Assembly (NCBI GenBank): GCA_013203595.1
Contig: JABMNT010000119.1
Location: 1 to 51,206, forward strand
From: Rhodospirillales bacterium
GTDB lineage: Bacteria; Pseudomonadota; Alphaproteobacteria; Rhodospirillales; Casp-alpha2
Reading direction: 5' to 3'
Length of the DNA: 51,206 bases
The notes below the pieces were generated by a model that was given only the letters and a program-made list of their open reading frames with translations, made no database searches and was not told the DNA's origin. Each line of letters begins with the position of its first letter. Positions within the stretch are counted from its first letter, which is position 1. Below, one piece after another: positions 1 to 9,097 of the stretch. The position numbers and the translations under genes are program-made.

Positions 1-2093
1 AACGAGCCGGTCAGCAACTGGCCGGAATCCGGATCGTAGCGGATGTCTTCCATGAGCGCCTGGCCGATGCCCTGGGCAATCCCGCCCATGACCTGGCCGT
101 CGGCCAGCATCGGATTAACGATCGTGCCAAAATCATCAACCACCCAGTCGCCGTCGATTTTGATGACACCGGTCTCCAGATCGATCTCGACCTCTGCCGC
201 ATGGCAGCCGTTGGGAATGGAAATGATGCCGCGCTCGAAGGTGGTTTCTTTGTTCATGGAACTGGGCTCAAGGCCGGCCGGCAGGTTGTCGGCATCCACC
301 GAGGCGTCAACAATTTCACGCAGGGAACGCGAATGGTTGGTGTCGGGGATGTAAAAATGGCCATCGGCAAAATGCACCTGGTCCGCCGCTGCATCAAACA
401 GATGGCCGGCAATGGCTTTGCCCTGTTCGACAACCTCGCGGGCCACCTGCAGCACCGCATTGCCGCCCAGCTCAAGACCGCGCGAGCCGCCGTGGCCGCC
501 GCCGATGGGGGTGGCATCGGTGTCGGCCTGGATGAAATCGATATCGGTAATGGCAACACCCAGATGGTCGGCCAGAATCTGCGGCAGGGCCGTCTCGTGG
601 CCCATGCCGGTTGACTGCGAACCGGTCGCCATGGCGATGCGTCCATCCGCCGTAAAGCTGATCTTGGCAAATTCCTTGGGCGCGCCGCCGGTGCATTCCA
701 GATAAGGCGCAATGGCGAAACCACGGGCCCGGCCGCGGGCTTTCGAGGCCGCAACCCGGTCCCCGTAGCCCGGCCGTCTGGTCATCGCCAGGGTCTGCGC
801 GAAGACGTGGGGAAAGTCACCGCAGTCAACGTCCAGGCCCATCGCCGTTTTCAGGGGCAGCTGGTCGGCAGGGATCAGGTTTTTGCGGCGCAGCTCGATC
901 GGGTCGAACCCCAGTTTGCGGGCCGCATATTCGATGATCCGTTCGGTCTGAAAGGACGCTTCCGGCCGCCCGGCGCCGCGATAGGGATCAATCAGGGCGA
1001 CGTTGGTGAACACACCCCGGCCCCGGTAATGCATGGCTTCATAGCCATAGGGCCCGCCCTGGGTGCGGGCCGAGCCGCCGGAGATGGTGAACGGGCCGAT
1101 GGTGGCACAGTGCGAGCCCAGATTGCCGATGGAATCCGTGCGCAGGGCGAGGAATTTCCCGTCCGCATTGAGGGCCAGCTCAACCCGGCTGATCTGGTCG
1201 CGGCCATGGGTGTCGGACAGAAAACTCTCGGACCGGTCATTGATCCATTTGACCGGCCGGCCCAGCTTCTTTGCCGCATAGAGCAGCAGCGCCGGTTCCG
1301 GATAGACACCGTTTTTCGCCCCGAAGCCACCGCCTACATCGGGCGCCAGATGGTGCAGTTTCTGAGACGGGACATGCAGGATCTTCTCGGCAAAAGTCTC
1401 GCGGTTGGCATGCACGTTCTGGGTCGCGTTATACAGGGTATAGCTGTCCGAGGCCGCGTCATAGGCGGCGATGGCGCCGCGCGGCTCAATCGGGGCGGCG
1501 GTCACTCGGTTGTTGACCAGCTCCAGAGACACCACATGGTCGGCCCGGGCAAAGGCCGCATCGGTCAGCGCCTTGTCGCCCAGTTCCCAGTCGATGCACA
1601 GGTTACCCGGGATATCATCCCAGATCTGCGGTGCCCCCGGCGCCATGGCGGCGCGCGGGTCGGTCAGGGCAGGCAGCGGCTGGTAATCAACGTTGATCAG
1701 TTCCAGCGCGGCAACGCCAACGGCCCGGCTCTCGGCTACCACGAAGGCAACAATTTCGCCGGCATGGCGGGCCCGCCCGATGGCCATGCAATGGCGCGGC
1801 GGTTCTCTGAAATCAGTGCCGTCGGTGTTTTTGCGGACCCCCGATTTGCTGGGTATGTGACCAAATCCCTCAGCCGCCCAGTCGTCGCCACTGAAACAGA
1901 ACAGGACCCCGGCCAGGGCTTGTGCCTCGCTCAGGTCCACCGACAAAATGTCGGCATGGGCGTGCGGCGAGCGCAGGGCGACGCCATAGGCCTGGCCGTC
2001 GAGGTTGATGTCGTCGATATAGGTTCCGGCGCCGGTGACGAACCGATGGTCCTCGATGCGCGGGACGGATTGTCCGATCTTTACCTGTTTCAT
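1..2093 (-). CDS. Mo-hydroxylase large (molybdopterin-binding) subunit, CoxL/xanthine dehydrogenase type, 3' end outside window
   Basis: Catalytic subunit of a three-part molybdenum hydroxylase (aerobic CO dehydrogenase/xanthine dehydrogenase family). It starts MKQVKIGQSVPRIED, whose RxED and following VTGAGTYIDD are the usual N-terminus of this family. About 697 codons are visible, without a stop, to the window edge. Cofactor motifs include GGGFGAKNG and, further on, DPYRGAGRPEAS. The YRGAGR loop is that of the so-called form II enzymes. Genuine CO dehydrogenases carry the form I AYxCSFR loop, so CO is probably not the substrate (family knowledge). The pterin-binding GGHGGSRGLELGGNA segment and the C-terminal AQGIGQALMED are also present. 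The start codon overlaps the stop of the FAD subunit gene by four bases (ATGA), so translation is coupled. Substrate unknown. Confidence 0.93.
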   Translation of the reverse strand, partial: MKQVKIGQSVPRIEDHRFVTGAGTYIDDINLDGQAYGVALRSPHAHADILSVDLSEAQALAGVLFCFSGDDWAAEGFGHIPSKSGVRKNTDGTDFREPPRHCMAIGRARHAGEIVAFVVAESRAVGVAALELINVDYQPLPALTDPRAAMAPGAPQIWDDIPGNLCIDWELGDKALTDAAFARADHVVSLELVNNRVTAAPIEPRGAIAAYDAASDSYTLYNATQNVHANRETFAEKILHVPSQKLHHLAPDVGGGFGAKNGVYPEPALLLYAAKKLGRPVKWINDRSESFLSDTHGRDQISRVELALNADGKFLALRTDSIGNLGSHCATIGPFTISGGSARTQGGPYGYEAMHYRGRGVFTNVALIDPYRGAGRPEASFQTERIIEYAARKLGFDPIELRRKNLIPADQLPLKTAMGLDVDCGDFPHVFAQTLAMTRRPGYGDRVAASKARGRARGFAIAPYLECTGGAPKEFAKISFTADGRIAMATGSQSTGMGHETALPQILADHLGVAITDIDFIQADTDATPIGGGHGGSRGLELGGNAVLQVAREVVEQGKAIAGHLFDAAADQVHFADGHFYIPDTNHSRSLREIVDASVDADNLPAGLEPSSMNKETTFERGIISIPNGCHAAEVEIDLETGVIKIDGDWVVDDFGTIVNPMLADGQVMGGIAQGIGQALMEDIRYDPDSGQLLTGS

Positions 2094-2902
2094 TGTCCGT
2101 TCCCCCTTGCGTTGGCGGCATTAATGGCGCGGCCGGCCAGGACCCCGATTAAATGGGCGCGATAGACGGCGCTGGCATGCATGTCTGAATTCAGACCTTC
2201 CGGGTCCGCTGTTATCCCTGCGATTGCGGCCGCCGTAAAACTGCTGTTCAGGGCCTGCTCCATGGCATCGGCGCGAAACACGCAGGGGCCGGCGCCGGTG
2301 ACCGCGATGCGGCTGACATTGCCCGTGCAGGCAGCAAACACACCGACGACCGCATAGCGCGAAGCCGGGTTGGCAAATTTCTCATAGGCGGCCTTGTCGG
2401 CGAGGGGAAAATCGACGCGCAGGATCAATTCGCCTTCATCCAGCGCGGTCTCGAACAGATCCGTGAAAAAGGCATCGGCGGCAATCTGCCGCTTGTTGGT
2501 ATGAACCACCGCATCCAGAGCAAGCAGCGCCGCCGGGTAATCGGCGGCCGGGTCATTATTGGCAATCGAGCCGCCCAGGGTTCCCCGGTTGCGCACATGC
2601 GGATCACCGATCATCCCCGCCAGTTCGGCCAGGGCCGGTATATGGCCGCGCACATGCGGCGAGCCCGCGACCTCGGCATGGCAGGTCATGGCGCCGATGC
2701 TCAGCCGGTTGCCGGCAACGGAAATGCCTTTCAGTTCCGCAATCGATGCCAGATCGATAAGATCAGAGGGCATCGCCAGGTGTTGCTTCAGAACCGGCAC
2801 CAGGGTCTGCCCGCCGGCCAGCCAGGTCGCATCATCGGCCGCGGTAAAGGCAGAGACGGCCTCGGCCAGGGCCTGCGGGCACTGATAATTAAATGCATAC
2901 AT
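2090..2902 (-). CDS. Mo-hydroxylase FAD-binding medium subunit, CoxM type
   Basis: FAD subunit of the Mo-hydroxylase (270 residues, normal for the family). It passes electrons from the 2Fe-2S subunit to FAD and on to the acceptor. The N-terminal AGGQTLVPVLKQHLAMP corresponds to the first FAD-binding loop, and the segment around residues 100-115 (DPHVRNRGTLGGSIANNDPA) to the second, TxGGxxA-type loop. The C-terminal part (RIAVTGAGPCVFRA) fits the CO-dehydrogenase flavoprotein C-terminal domain. It starts three bases after the 2Fe-2S subunit gene and overlaps the large subunit gene by four bases, so the three are one operon in the standard S-M-L order. Confidence 0.93.
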   Translation of the reverse strand: MYAFNYQCPQALAEAVSAFTAADDATWLAGGQTLVPVLKQHLAMPSDLIDLASIAELKGISVAGNRLSIGAMTCHAEVAGSPHVRGHIPALAELAGMIGDPHVRNRGTLGGSIANNDPAADYPAALLALDAVVHTNKRQIAADAFFTDLFETALDEGELILRVDFPLADKAAYEKFANPASRYAVVGVFAACTGNVSRIAVTGAGPCVFRADAMEQALNSSFTAAAIAGITADPEGLNSDMHASAVYRAHLIGVLAGRAINAANARGNGQ

Positions 2903-2905
2903 GCG

Positions 2906-3376
2906 CTAGGCCCTCATCTGCTTGGCGGCATCACGAACCGCGCTGACAATATTCTGGTAACCGGTGCAGCGACAGATGTTGCCTTCCAGACCGGCGCGAA
3001 CTTCTGCCTCGCTGGGGTCCGGATTGTCATCAAGCAGCGCCGCACAGGCCATCAGCATGCCCGGCGTACAAAAGCCGCATTGCAGGGCATGGTGTTTGCG
3101 AAAGGCCTCTTGCAGGGGATGCAGGGTGCCATCGGCTGCGGCCAGGTTTTCAATGGTGGTCACGTCGCGGCCTTCCGCCTGCAGCGCCAGCACAGTACAG
3201 CTTTTGACCGCCCGTCCGTCCAGATGCACGACACAGGCCCCGCACTGGCTGGTGTCACAGCCCACATGGGTGCCGGTCAGATGCAGCTGATCGCGCAACA
3301 AGTCGACCAGCAGGGTGCTGGCTTCAATCTGTTTGCTGACGGATGTCCCGTTCACACGGGTATTTAAGGTGGGCAT
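2906..3376 (-). CDS. Mo-hydroxylase [2Fe-2S] small subunit, CoxS type
   Basis: Iron-sulfur subunit of the Mo-hydroxylase (156 residues). The N-terminal plant-ferredoxin-like domain has the cluster ligands in [16 protein letters not shown] and a later SC. The C-terminal four-helix domain has QCGFCTPGM and CRCTGYQNI, which hold the second cluster near the molybdopterin. All expected cysteines are visible. The start is preceded by a good ribosome binding site (AAGGAAGA). It is the first gene of the three-subunit operon; a 96-bp gap separates it from the upstream xdhC-like gene, which reads in the same direction and may be cotranscribed. Confidence 0.95.
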   Translation of the reverse strand: MPTLNTRVNGTSVSKQIEASTLLVDLLRDQLHLTGTHVGCDTSQCGACVVHLDGRAVKSCTVLALQAEGRDVTTIENLAAADGTLHPLQEAFRKHHALQCGFCTPGMLMACAALLDDNPDPSEAEVRAGLEGNICRCTGYQNIVSAVRDAAKQMRA

Positions 3377-3472
3377 CGATTACGTCTTCCTTGGTCGGAG
3401 TGGAGGTTTGCCTGGTGTCTCGTTTTTACAGGATGATGGGACCACAGGGAATGTGTCGAACCGTCACAAGAC

Positions 3473-4519
3473 TTATGAATTAACAGCGGCCTTGAGCACG
3501 TTCACCGGTGGCGGCTGGCGCAGGGTTTTGGTCATTTCAGCGACAATCGATATGGCGATCTCGGCCGGCGTCGCCGCCCCGATATCGAGGCCGATAGGGC
3601 CATTGATCCGGGCCAGGGTTTGTTCATCAAAGCCGTATTCGGCCAGTCGGGCCAGCCGACCGGCATGGTTTTTCCGGCTGCCCAGGGCGCCTAAATAGAA
3701 GGTCTTTGATTTGAGGCCTTCGACCAGCGCCGGATCATCCAGTTTCGGATCATGGCACAGCGCGACAAGCGCCGTGCGCTGATCGGGGGCCATTTCGGCG
3801 ATCGCTTCGCCCGGCATCCGCCGGTCAATGAAAAAACCGGGAAACCGTTCCGCCGTGGCCCAGGTGTCGCGCGGATCAATGAGGGTCACTGCGTAACCGG
3901 TGCGCTGGGCAAGATACGCCAGTTCCTGCGCAATATGCACGGCGCCGACGATCAGCAGGCGCAGGCGGGGCAGGAAGGGACGCACAAACAGCGGGCATTC
4001 GGTGGCTTCATGAACGATCGCGTTTTTGCCCTGATGTATCAGGGTCGCGATATCGGCGGGCGCCGCGTCTGGGGTCTCCACCGTGGTTTCGCCAGACGCC
4101 AGATCGATAACCAGCGCAATTTCGCGTTTGTCGGCAGCGGCGGCGATCACCTGCTCCAGCTTCGCCGCTTTTTGCGGTGTCATCCCGCAGACATGGACCG
4201 TAACCTTGCCGCCACAGGCCAGACCGGCACCGCTTGCCTGCTCGTCGGAAACCGCAAAGTCCAGGTTCCTGAAACCGCCCCGGCGCATCAGTTGCAGGGC
4301 CTGCGTCGCCACCTCGCCCTCGATGCAGCCACCCGACACCGAGCCGACAAAGGCGCCCTGATCATTGATTGCCAGAAAGCTGCCGACTGGGCGTGGGGCC
4401 GAGCCCCAGGTCCGGGTCACACAGGCCAAAGCCGCCTGACGTCCTTCCCTGATCCAGCCAAGGGCCGTCACAAGGCAATCCATATCATCGAGTGGCTGGT
4501 TTGCTTGAGTCTGTTCCAT
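3473..4519 (-). CDS. XdhC/CoxI family Mo-hydroxylase maturation factor
   Basis: Chaperone that binds, sulfurates and protects the molybdenum cofactor and inserts it into the Mo-hydroxylase encoded just downstream (family knowledge). The N-terminal XdhC_CoxI domain shows TWGSAPRPVGS and GSVSGGCIEGEV. The C-terminal Rossmann domain shows LLIVGAVHIAQELAYLA, and then GALGSRKNHAGRLARL and GPIGLDIGAATPAEIAISI near the end. The ATG at 4519 is preferred; a TTG two codons upstream (4525) is possible. It is divergent from the MocA-like gene across 106 bp, so a shared regulatory region probably serves the cofactor genes. Confidence 0.92.
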   Translation of the reverse strand: MEQTQANQPLDDMDCLVTALGWIREGRQAALACVTRTWGSAPRPVGSFLAINDQGAFVGSVSGGCIEGEVATQALQLMRRGGFRNLDFAVSDEQASGAGLACGGKVTVHVCGMTPQKAAKLEQVIAAAADKREIALVIDLASGETTVETPDAAPADIATLIHQGKNAIVHEATECPLFVRPFLPRLRLLIVGAVHIAQELAYLAQRTGYAVTLIDPRDTWATAERFPGFFIDRRMPGEAIAEMAPDQRTALVALCHDPKLDDPALVEGLKSKTFYLGALGSRKNHAGRLARLAEYGFDEQTLARINGPIGLDIGAATPAEIAISIVAEMTKTLRQPPPVNVLKAAVNS

Positions 4520-4625
4520 AACCAATTATACAGGCATTTGGTTTTGTTTCGCACGTCCAAATTTGCAATTGCGCGCAATCGCCAAAACCGGTTAAGACAA
4601 CAGAGGATGATCAGTTGGAAGTGTC

Positions 4626-5207
4626 ATGACATATAAGATTGCAGGCGTCCTGCTGGCGGCCGGCATGTCGCGCCGGGCCGGCCCGGTCAACAAACTGCTG
4701 GCCCCGGTTGCGGGCGTGGCGATGGTCCGGCGGGCGCTGGCGGCGATGGTCGAAGGTGGCTGCGCGCCGGTTGTTGTGGTGACCGGACATCAGGCCGCGC
4801 GGGTCCAGGCGGAACTGGCCGGTGACGGTATTTTGTTTGCCCATAACCCGGCCTATGGCGAGGGCATGGGGCCATCGCTGCGCACCGGCATTGCAGCCCT
4901 GCCCGCGGATGTCGATGCCGCGATCATCGGTCTGGGTGACATGCCGCATGTGGAGGCGCAGACCTATCGACAGCTCATCAAAAGCTTTTCACCGTCTGAC
5001 GGCCACAAAATCTGCATGCCCGGCTATCAGGGGAAGCCGGGCAACCCGGTGCTGTTTGGCCGCCGCTTTTTTGCCGAACTGATGGCGATCGCCGGCGACA
5101 GGGGCGGTCGCTCCGTTGTCACCGACAACCCGGCGGCGGTGATCGATGTTGCGGTTGAAGATCCGGGCATACACCTTGATCACGATACCGTTCAGGGGCT
5201 GGCATAA
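4626..5207 (+). CDS. MocA/MobA-like molybdenum cofactor nucleotidyltransferase
   Basis: NTP-transferase-fold protein of 193 residues, the usual size for MocA. It probably adds CMP to molybdopterin to make the cytosine dinucleotide form used by CO-dehydrogenase-type Mo-hydroxylases. The N-terminal LLAAGMSRRAGPVNKLL is the nucleotide-binding signature (LAAGxSxRxG then NK), followed by VVVVTGHQA, a GLGDMP metal-binding segment and GKPGNPVLFGR. The gene is divergent from xdhC and next to the Mo-hydroxylase operon, which supports the cofactor role. Its 3' end overlaps the convergent DUF3179 gene by 16 bp. CTP rather than GTP specificity is inferred from context. Confidence 0.87.
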   Translation: MTYKIAGVLLAAGMSRRAGPVNKLLAPVAGVAMVRRALAAMVEGGCAPVVVVTGHQAARVQAELAGDGILFAHNPAYGEGMGPSLRTGIAALPADVDAAIIGLGDMPHVEAQTYRQLIKSFSPSDGHKICMPGYQGKPGNPVLFGRRFFAELMAIAGDRGGRSVVTDNPAAVIDVAVEDPGIHLDHDTVQGLA

Positions 5208-6625
5208 AGCTCGCTTTTGAGTCCCAGATAACTGTCCCAGGCAAACCAGTAACTGATATGACCGGCAACGCGGGCCAGTTTTTCAGCATCGGCGGCGACC
5301 AGGGCGTTCTCGGTGATCTGCCAGGGCCCGGTTCCGTCGGATATGGTGCCGTCCGCGCCGAGCGCCGTGAAAACACGGTCGCCCCGTTGGTAGGCGCGCA
5401 CGGTGCGGGTTTGCGCATCACCGATCAGGACCAGGTTGTTTGCGCCGATCTGGTCATTGATCACCCGGACGCTGCTAAACGCGGTTACGGGCCAGGCTTT
5501 GGCAACCCCGAACTGGCGGATGCCAAACACATAGTCCTTGCGTTTCAGTTGCGTCTCATTGCGCACGATCACCGGAAACATCAAATCGGGACTGGCAAAA
5601 TAATCCCGATAGACGTTACCCGAGCTGTAGTCGCGGGCATGGCCGGTTTCGACGGACAGAACTTTTGTTTTCGGGTGCAGGCTGCGCCATTGCCCCCAGG
5701 AGGTAATGGTAACCGGGCGGATTTTGAGTTGAATGCCACTGCCAAACAAAGCACCGGAAACCGGCTCGCCGGTAAACTGGTTCCACAGGCTGTCGGTTTG
5801 GCGGTCAAACATCAGCTTGTTGGAGCGATAAAGGAAACCGGACGAGCCGAATACCAGGGGCTGATCCCGGCCCTCAACCTGGGTTTCAAACAGAATTCCG
5901 GCACCGCACAGGGTACAGTAGGCCAGGGCCACCGGCACGCCGCCGATGGTTTCGTTGAACATTTCGTGCCAGCCCATGATCCGCAGGGGATAGGCCCGCA
6001 CATCACCGTTGATTTCGACACCAAAAACCAGGTCCTCGTCAACCAGGTAACCGGCGTCATCGGCGGTGATCAGATCAGGCCCGTCCAGCGACGGAATGCC
6101 ATCGACGCGAACCCCGCCCCAGACAATTTCCTCGAACCGGATGCCCAGGTTCTGTTGCAGGGATTTGTCGCCGCCCAGAAACCGCATGAAGTTAGGATCA
6201 ATGCGGTTGAATATTTTCAGCTTCAGGGTCCGGTAGCTGGGGTGCGGGCTGATTTCCGGATGGTCTTCCTGCCATTCCATGGCGTCCCGCCAATTGTTAA
6301 CCGCGGCACCCGACAGCTCGGTAATTGTCTGCAAGATGGCCTGGTCATTCTGGCGGTAGCGAAAACCCAGAATAAGTGCGGCAATGACGTCTTTTTTGCC
6401 ACGCGCCCTGAAGGCGGCAAGGGCTTCGGTTTTTTGCGGGGTTTTGCCGAAAACCACGGCATCGCTGTAGCGCTCCATATCTTCGGCAGTAATTTCAGCG
6501 GCCCCGGCCTGGCCGAGCGGCATCTGCCAAATGAAGACGGCAAACAGCAGCGCCGCAAGGCCATGCCAGCAGCGGATCAGGAAGGCAGCTTTTCGCCGTG
6601 GAGGCGGTTCAACAGTATTGTTCAT
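5192..6625 (-). CDS. DUF3179 domain-containing exported or anchored protein
   Basis: 477-residue protein with one hydrophobic segment at about residues 20-43 (a signal peptide or anchor ending near GQAGAAE), so the bulk is probably periplasmic. The main part carries DUF3179 features: DGIPSLDGP, DVRAYPLRIMGWHEMFNE, VALAYCTLCGAGILFE (two cysteines, C-T-L-C), SGFLYRSNKLMFDRQTDSLWNQFTGEP and a C-terminal ISYWFAWDSYLGLKSELY. The function of DUF3179 is not established; the CxxC-type motif suggests metal or redox chemistry, but this is inference. No obvious Shine-Dalgarno precedes the ATG (a run of C lies there). The 3' end overlaps the convergent MocA-like gene. Confidence 0.85.
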   Translation of the reverse strand: MNNTVEPPPRRKAAFLIRCWHGLAALLFAVFIWQMPLGQAGAAEITAEDMERYSDAVVFGKTPQKTEALAAFRARGKKDVIAALILGFRYRQNDQAILQTITELSGAAVNNWRDAMEWQEDHPEISPHPSYRTLKLKIFNRIDPNFMRFLGGDKSLQQNLGIRFEEIVWGGVRVDGIPSLDGPDLITADDAGYLVDEDLVFGVEINGDVRAYPLRIMGWHEMFNETIGGVPVALAYCTLCGAGILFETQVEGRDQPLVFGSSGFLYRSNKLMFDRQTDSLWNQFTGEPVSGALFGSGIQLKIRPVTITSWGQWRSLHPKTKVLSVETGHARDYSSGNVYRDYFASPDLMFPVIVRNETQLKRKDYVFGIRQFGVAKAWPVTAFSSVRVINDQIGANNLVLIGDAQTRTVRAYQRGDRVFTALGADGTISDGTGPWQITENALVAADAEKLARVAGHISYWFAWDSYLGLKSELYASP

Positions 6626-6695
6626 GGGGGGAGAGTACAGTTAAATGAATAATCCTGAAATCAAGATGTGGTAAACCTTTTGTGAAGTTGAACCT

Positions 6696-8594
6696 TTGAC
6701 GGATTTTGAAGAGCGTCTTCGGAAAAATGCAGAATCGGTGGCGGGTATCGGCTACTGGTCGTGGAACCTTGTGACCGGTACGGTTTTCTGGTCGGAACAG
6801 TGTTTCAGGATATACGGTCGCGATCCGCAAACCTGGGTGCCAACTGCCGATAATTATCACGACGATATTTTTGACGATGACAAGGATCCGGTCGAGCAGA
6901 CCAGCAGCCGGGCGATGGCCGACAGGCAACCCTTCAGCGTCGAGTATCGGTATTACAAGGGGGGCGCACGCGACACGGTTCGCTGGGTCCGTACGGACTG
7001 TGATTTTATGATCGATGACGACGGCAATCCTCTGATTCTCGGGGTGTCGCGGGACATTACTGTGCAGAAAAAGACCGAGCTGGCCCTGCAGGAAAGTAAA
7101 AACCGGTTCGAGGCGTTTGCCGATGCCGCCTCGGACTGGTTCTGGGAAATGGACGAAAACCTGCGCTTCACCTACATGTCACCGCGCGCCGAGAGCATTG
7201 TCGGTGTGCCGGTTTCCTATTTTATTGGCAAAACCCGTCGCCAGGTTTCGGGCGAAAATATGAACAGTAAAAAGTGGCAAACCCATTTTGAAGATCTCGA
7301 CGCCCGTCGCCCGTTTCGGGATTTCCGATTTGTCCGCAAGGGTCACGACGGACGCCTGCAGTATGTGACGACCAGCGGCATACCGCTTTTTGATGAAGCC
7401 GGAAAATTCAGGGGATATGCGGGGGCGTCTTCGGATCTTACCGATCGCCTGGAAGCGGAAGGGAAAGCCCAGTTGGCACGCGAGCAATTGGCGGCGGCCG
7501 TCAATGCCATGAGTGAATCGATTGCTCTCTGGGACCCGCAGGATCGCCTGGTCATCTGCAATGATCAATTCCGCAATTTAAACCAGCCTATCGTTGAAGC
7601 AACGGAACCGGGAACTTTGTTTCAGGATCATGTCCAGGCCGGGCTGGACAATGATCTGTATGGGGATGCCAGAGGCCGCGAAGCCGAGTGGTTTGCGCAG
7701 CGCCTGGAAAACCATCATGCGCCGGGGCAACCCTTTGAAGTGGCCCGCCAGGACGGGCAATGGCTTTTGGTCAGCGAGCAAAAACTGGAAGACGGAAGTA
7801 CCATTACAATTGCTTCGGATATAACGGCCCGCATGCAACAGGAGAAAGCCTTGCGCGCAGCCAAACAGCAGGCTGAATTTGCCAACCGGGCAAAAAGTGA
7901 ATTTCTGGCGCACATGAGCCATGAGCTGCGGACACCGCTGAACGCAATCATCGGGTTTTCGCAAATTTGTGAAAGTGAAATTTTCGGCAAGCAAAGCCAT
8001 CGTAAATATGTGGAATATGCCACCGATATCCGTTCTGCCAGCACCCATCTGCTTGATCTTATTGCCGATGTTCTGGACTTGTCGAAACTGGAAGAGGGCG
8101 AACTCACTTTATATGAATCGATCTTTTCCGTCGAAAAAGCCTTTGATACCTGTTTGAAAATGATCAGCGGGCGTGCCGCCCTGAAGCAAATTCGGGTTGA
8201 TATGTCCGTTGATCCCAAAGTCGACGCCCTGCGCGCGGATGAGCGGATGATCAAACAAATCATTCTCAATCTGTTGAGCAATGCGGTGAAGTTCACGGCC
8301 GATGGCGGGCATGTTACGTTGAAGGCTGCCCTGAACAGGGATGCCGGGCTCGATCTCGTGGTCATCGACAATGGAAGCGGAATTGATGCCGCCGATATCG
8401 TCAAAATTCTGGAGCCCTATATGCAGGCCCGTACCAATCCGGACATTGCCCACGAAGGAACCGGACTGGGACTGCCGATCGTCAAGGGCCTGGCTGAACT
8501 GCATGGCGGCGTGCTTTCCATTGAAAGCCGGATTGGCGAAGGAACACAGGTGACGGTCCGGTTGCCGGCCGGGCGGGTTGTCGCGGGTTCCTGA
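6696..8594 (+). CDS. Soluble multi-PAS sensor histidine kinase
   Basis: 632-residue kinase with no membrane segment, so a cytoplasmic sensor. It has a PAS domain at about 10-115 (IGYWSWNLVTGTVFWSEQ), a second at about 125-255 (SDWFWEMDENLRFTYMS), and a third of PAS_7 type at about 265-375. The HisKA domain has the H-box AHMSHELRTPLN with phospho-acceptor His409. The HATPase_c domain follows, with LLSNAVKFTADGG, VVIDNGSGID and GTGLGLPIVKGLAELHGG. There is no receiver or output domain, so its partner regulator is elsewhere. The start is set as TTG at 6696 because an in-frame stop lies at 6672 and no ATG sits between; the ribosome binding site is poor. The PAS/PAS_7 pair closely resembles the one in the large hybrid kinase at 17383. 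Confidence 0.88.
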   Translation: MTDFEERLRKNAESVAGIGYWSWNLVTGTVFWSEQCFRIYGRDPQTWVPTADNYHDDIFDDDKDPVEQTSSRAMADRQPFSVEYRYYKGGARDTVRWVRTDCDFMIDDDGNPLILGVSRDITVQKKTELALQESKNRFEAFADAASDWFWEMDENLRFTYMSPRAESIVGVPVSYFIGKTRRQVSGENMNSKKWQTHFEDLDARRPFRDFRFVRKGHDGRLQYVTTSGIPLFDEAGKFRGYAGASSDLTDRLEAEGKAQLAREQLAAAVNAMSESIALWDPQDRLVICNDQFRNLNQPIVEATEPGTLFQDHVQAGLDNDLYGDARGREAEWFAQRLENHHAPGQPFEVARQDGQWLLVSEQKLEDGSTITIASDITARMQQEKALRAAKQQAEFANRAKSEFLAHMSHELRTPLNAIIGFSQICESEIFGKQSHRKYVEYATDIRSASTHLLDLIADVLDLSKLEEGELTLYESIFSVEKAFDTCLKMISGRAALKQIRVDMSVDPKVDALRADERMIKQIILNLLSNAVKFTADGGHVTLKAALNRDAGLDLVVIDNGSGIDAADIVKILEPYMQARTNPDIAHEGTGLGLPIVKGLAELHGGVLSIESRIGEGTQVTVRLPAGRVVAGS

Positions 8595-8611
8595 AAAATC
8601 CGGAAAAGGAT

Positions 8612-8642
8612 CTCCGGGCGATCCGTTGAGGCGCGCCCGGAG
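8612..8642. terminator. Hairpin between convergent genes, possible shared terminator
   Basis: The arms CTCCGGGC and GCCCGGAG form a perfect 8-bp GC-rich stem between the convergent kinase and NIPSNAP genes. There is no clear T-tract on either strand, so termination is inferred from position and stem strength only. Confidence 0.35.
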
Positions 8643-8656
8643 GTGTCGGCCGCGGC

Positions 8657-8986
8657 TTACGCGGGCGGCGTAAAGTCAAAGAAATCGACGGGCACCATCA
8701 ACCGGTTGTCCTGTTTAACCAGAGCGCCGAGTTCGGCGCTGCGTTTGGTATAGGCCAGCCAGTCCGGATCGGCCCACATGGCGGCCCGTTTGGCTTCGCG
8801 ATCGCCGGCGTTTTCATAGACCCACATATGGACATATTCGTTGGGGTCGCCGGTTTCTGTTTTCAAATAGGCGAGGGGCGTGCCCAGGTGTTTGGTTTGC
8901 GGCGCTTTGCCGTATTGGGCATAAAGATCCATATGTGCCTTCAGGGTGCCGGGTTTCACCCGGTAGGTGCGAACATCAATGAGCAT
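8657..8986 (-). CDS. NIPSNAP family protein
   Basis: 109-residue single-domain protein of the NIPSNAP/dimeric alpha-beta-barrel type. It begins MLIDVRTYRVKPGTLKAHM (the usual I-E/D-x-R-x-Y-x-x-x-P-G start) and continues with an HMWVYENAGDRE segment and AAMWADPDWLAYT. Such proteins are small cytoplasmic dimers of mostly unknown substrate. A clear GAGGAAA ribosome binding site precedes the ATG. It is convergent with the kinase gene and lies downstream of the tctDE pair in the same direction, 111 bp away, but there is no evidence for a functional link. Confidence 0.88.
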   Translation of the reverse strand: MLIDVRTYRVKPGTLKAHMDLYAQYGKAPQTKHLGTPLAYLKTETGDPNEYVHMWVYENAGDREAKRAAMWADPDWLAYTKRSAELGALVKQDNRLMVPVDFFDFTPPA

Positions 8987-9097
8987 TTTAGTATTTCCTC
9001 AAATTAAGCAAACGGGACAAGCTGCTACTTTTGCCCCGATGTGGCGGCAAATCAACGTCGAATTTTAAAACAGGCCCGCCCTGCCGGCACTGTGGGT

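Noticed and set aside
807-2165. 452-codon plus-strand open frame
   Set aside because: It lies fully antisense to the Mo-hydroxylase large subunit, whose family motifs are unmistakable; long antisense frames are common at this GC content.
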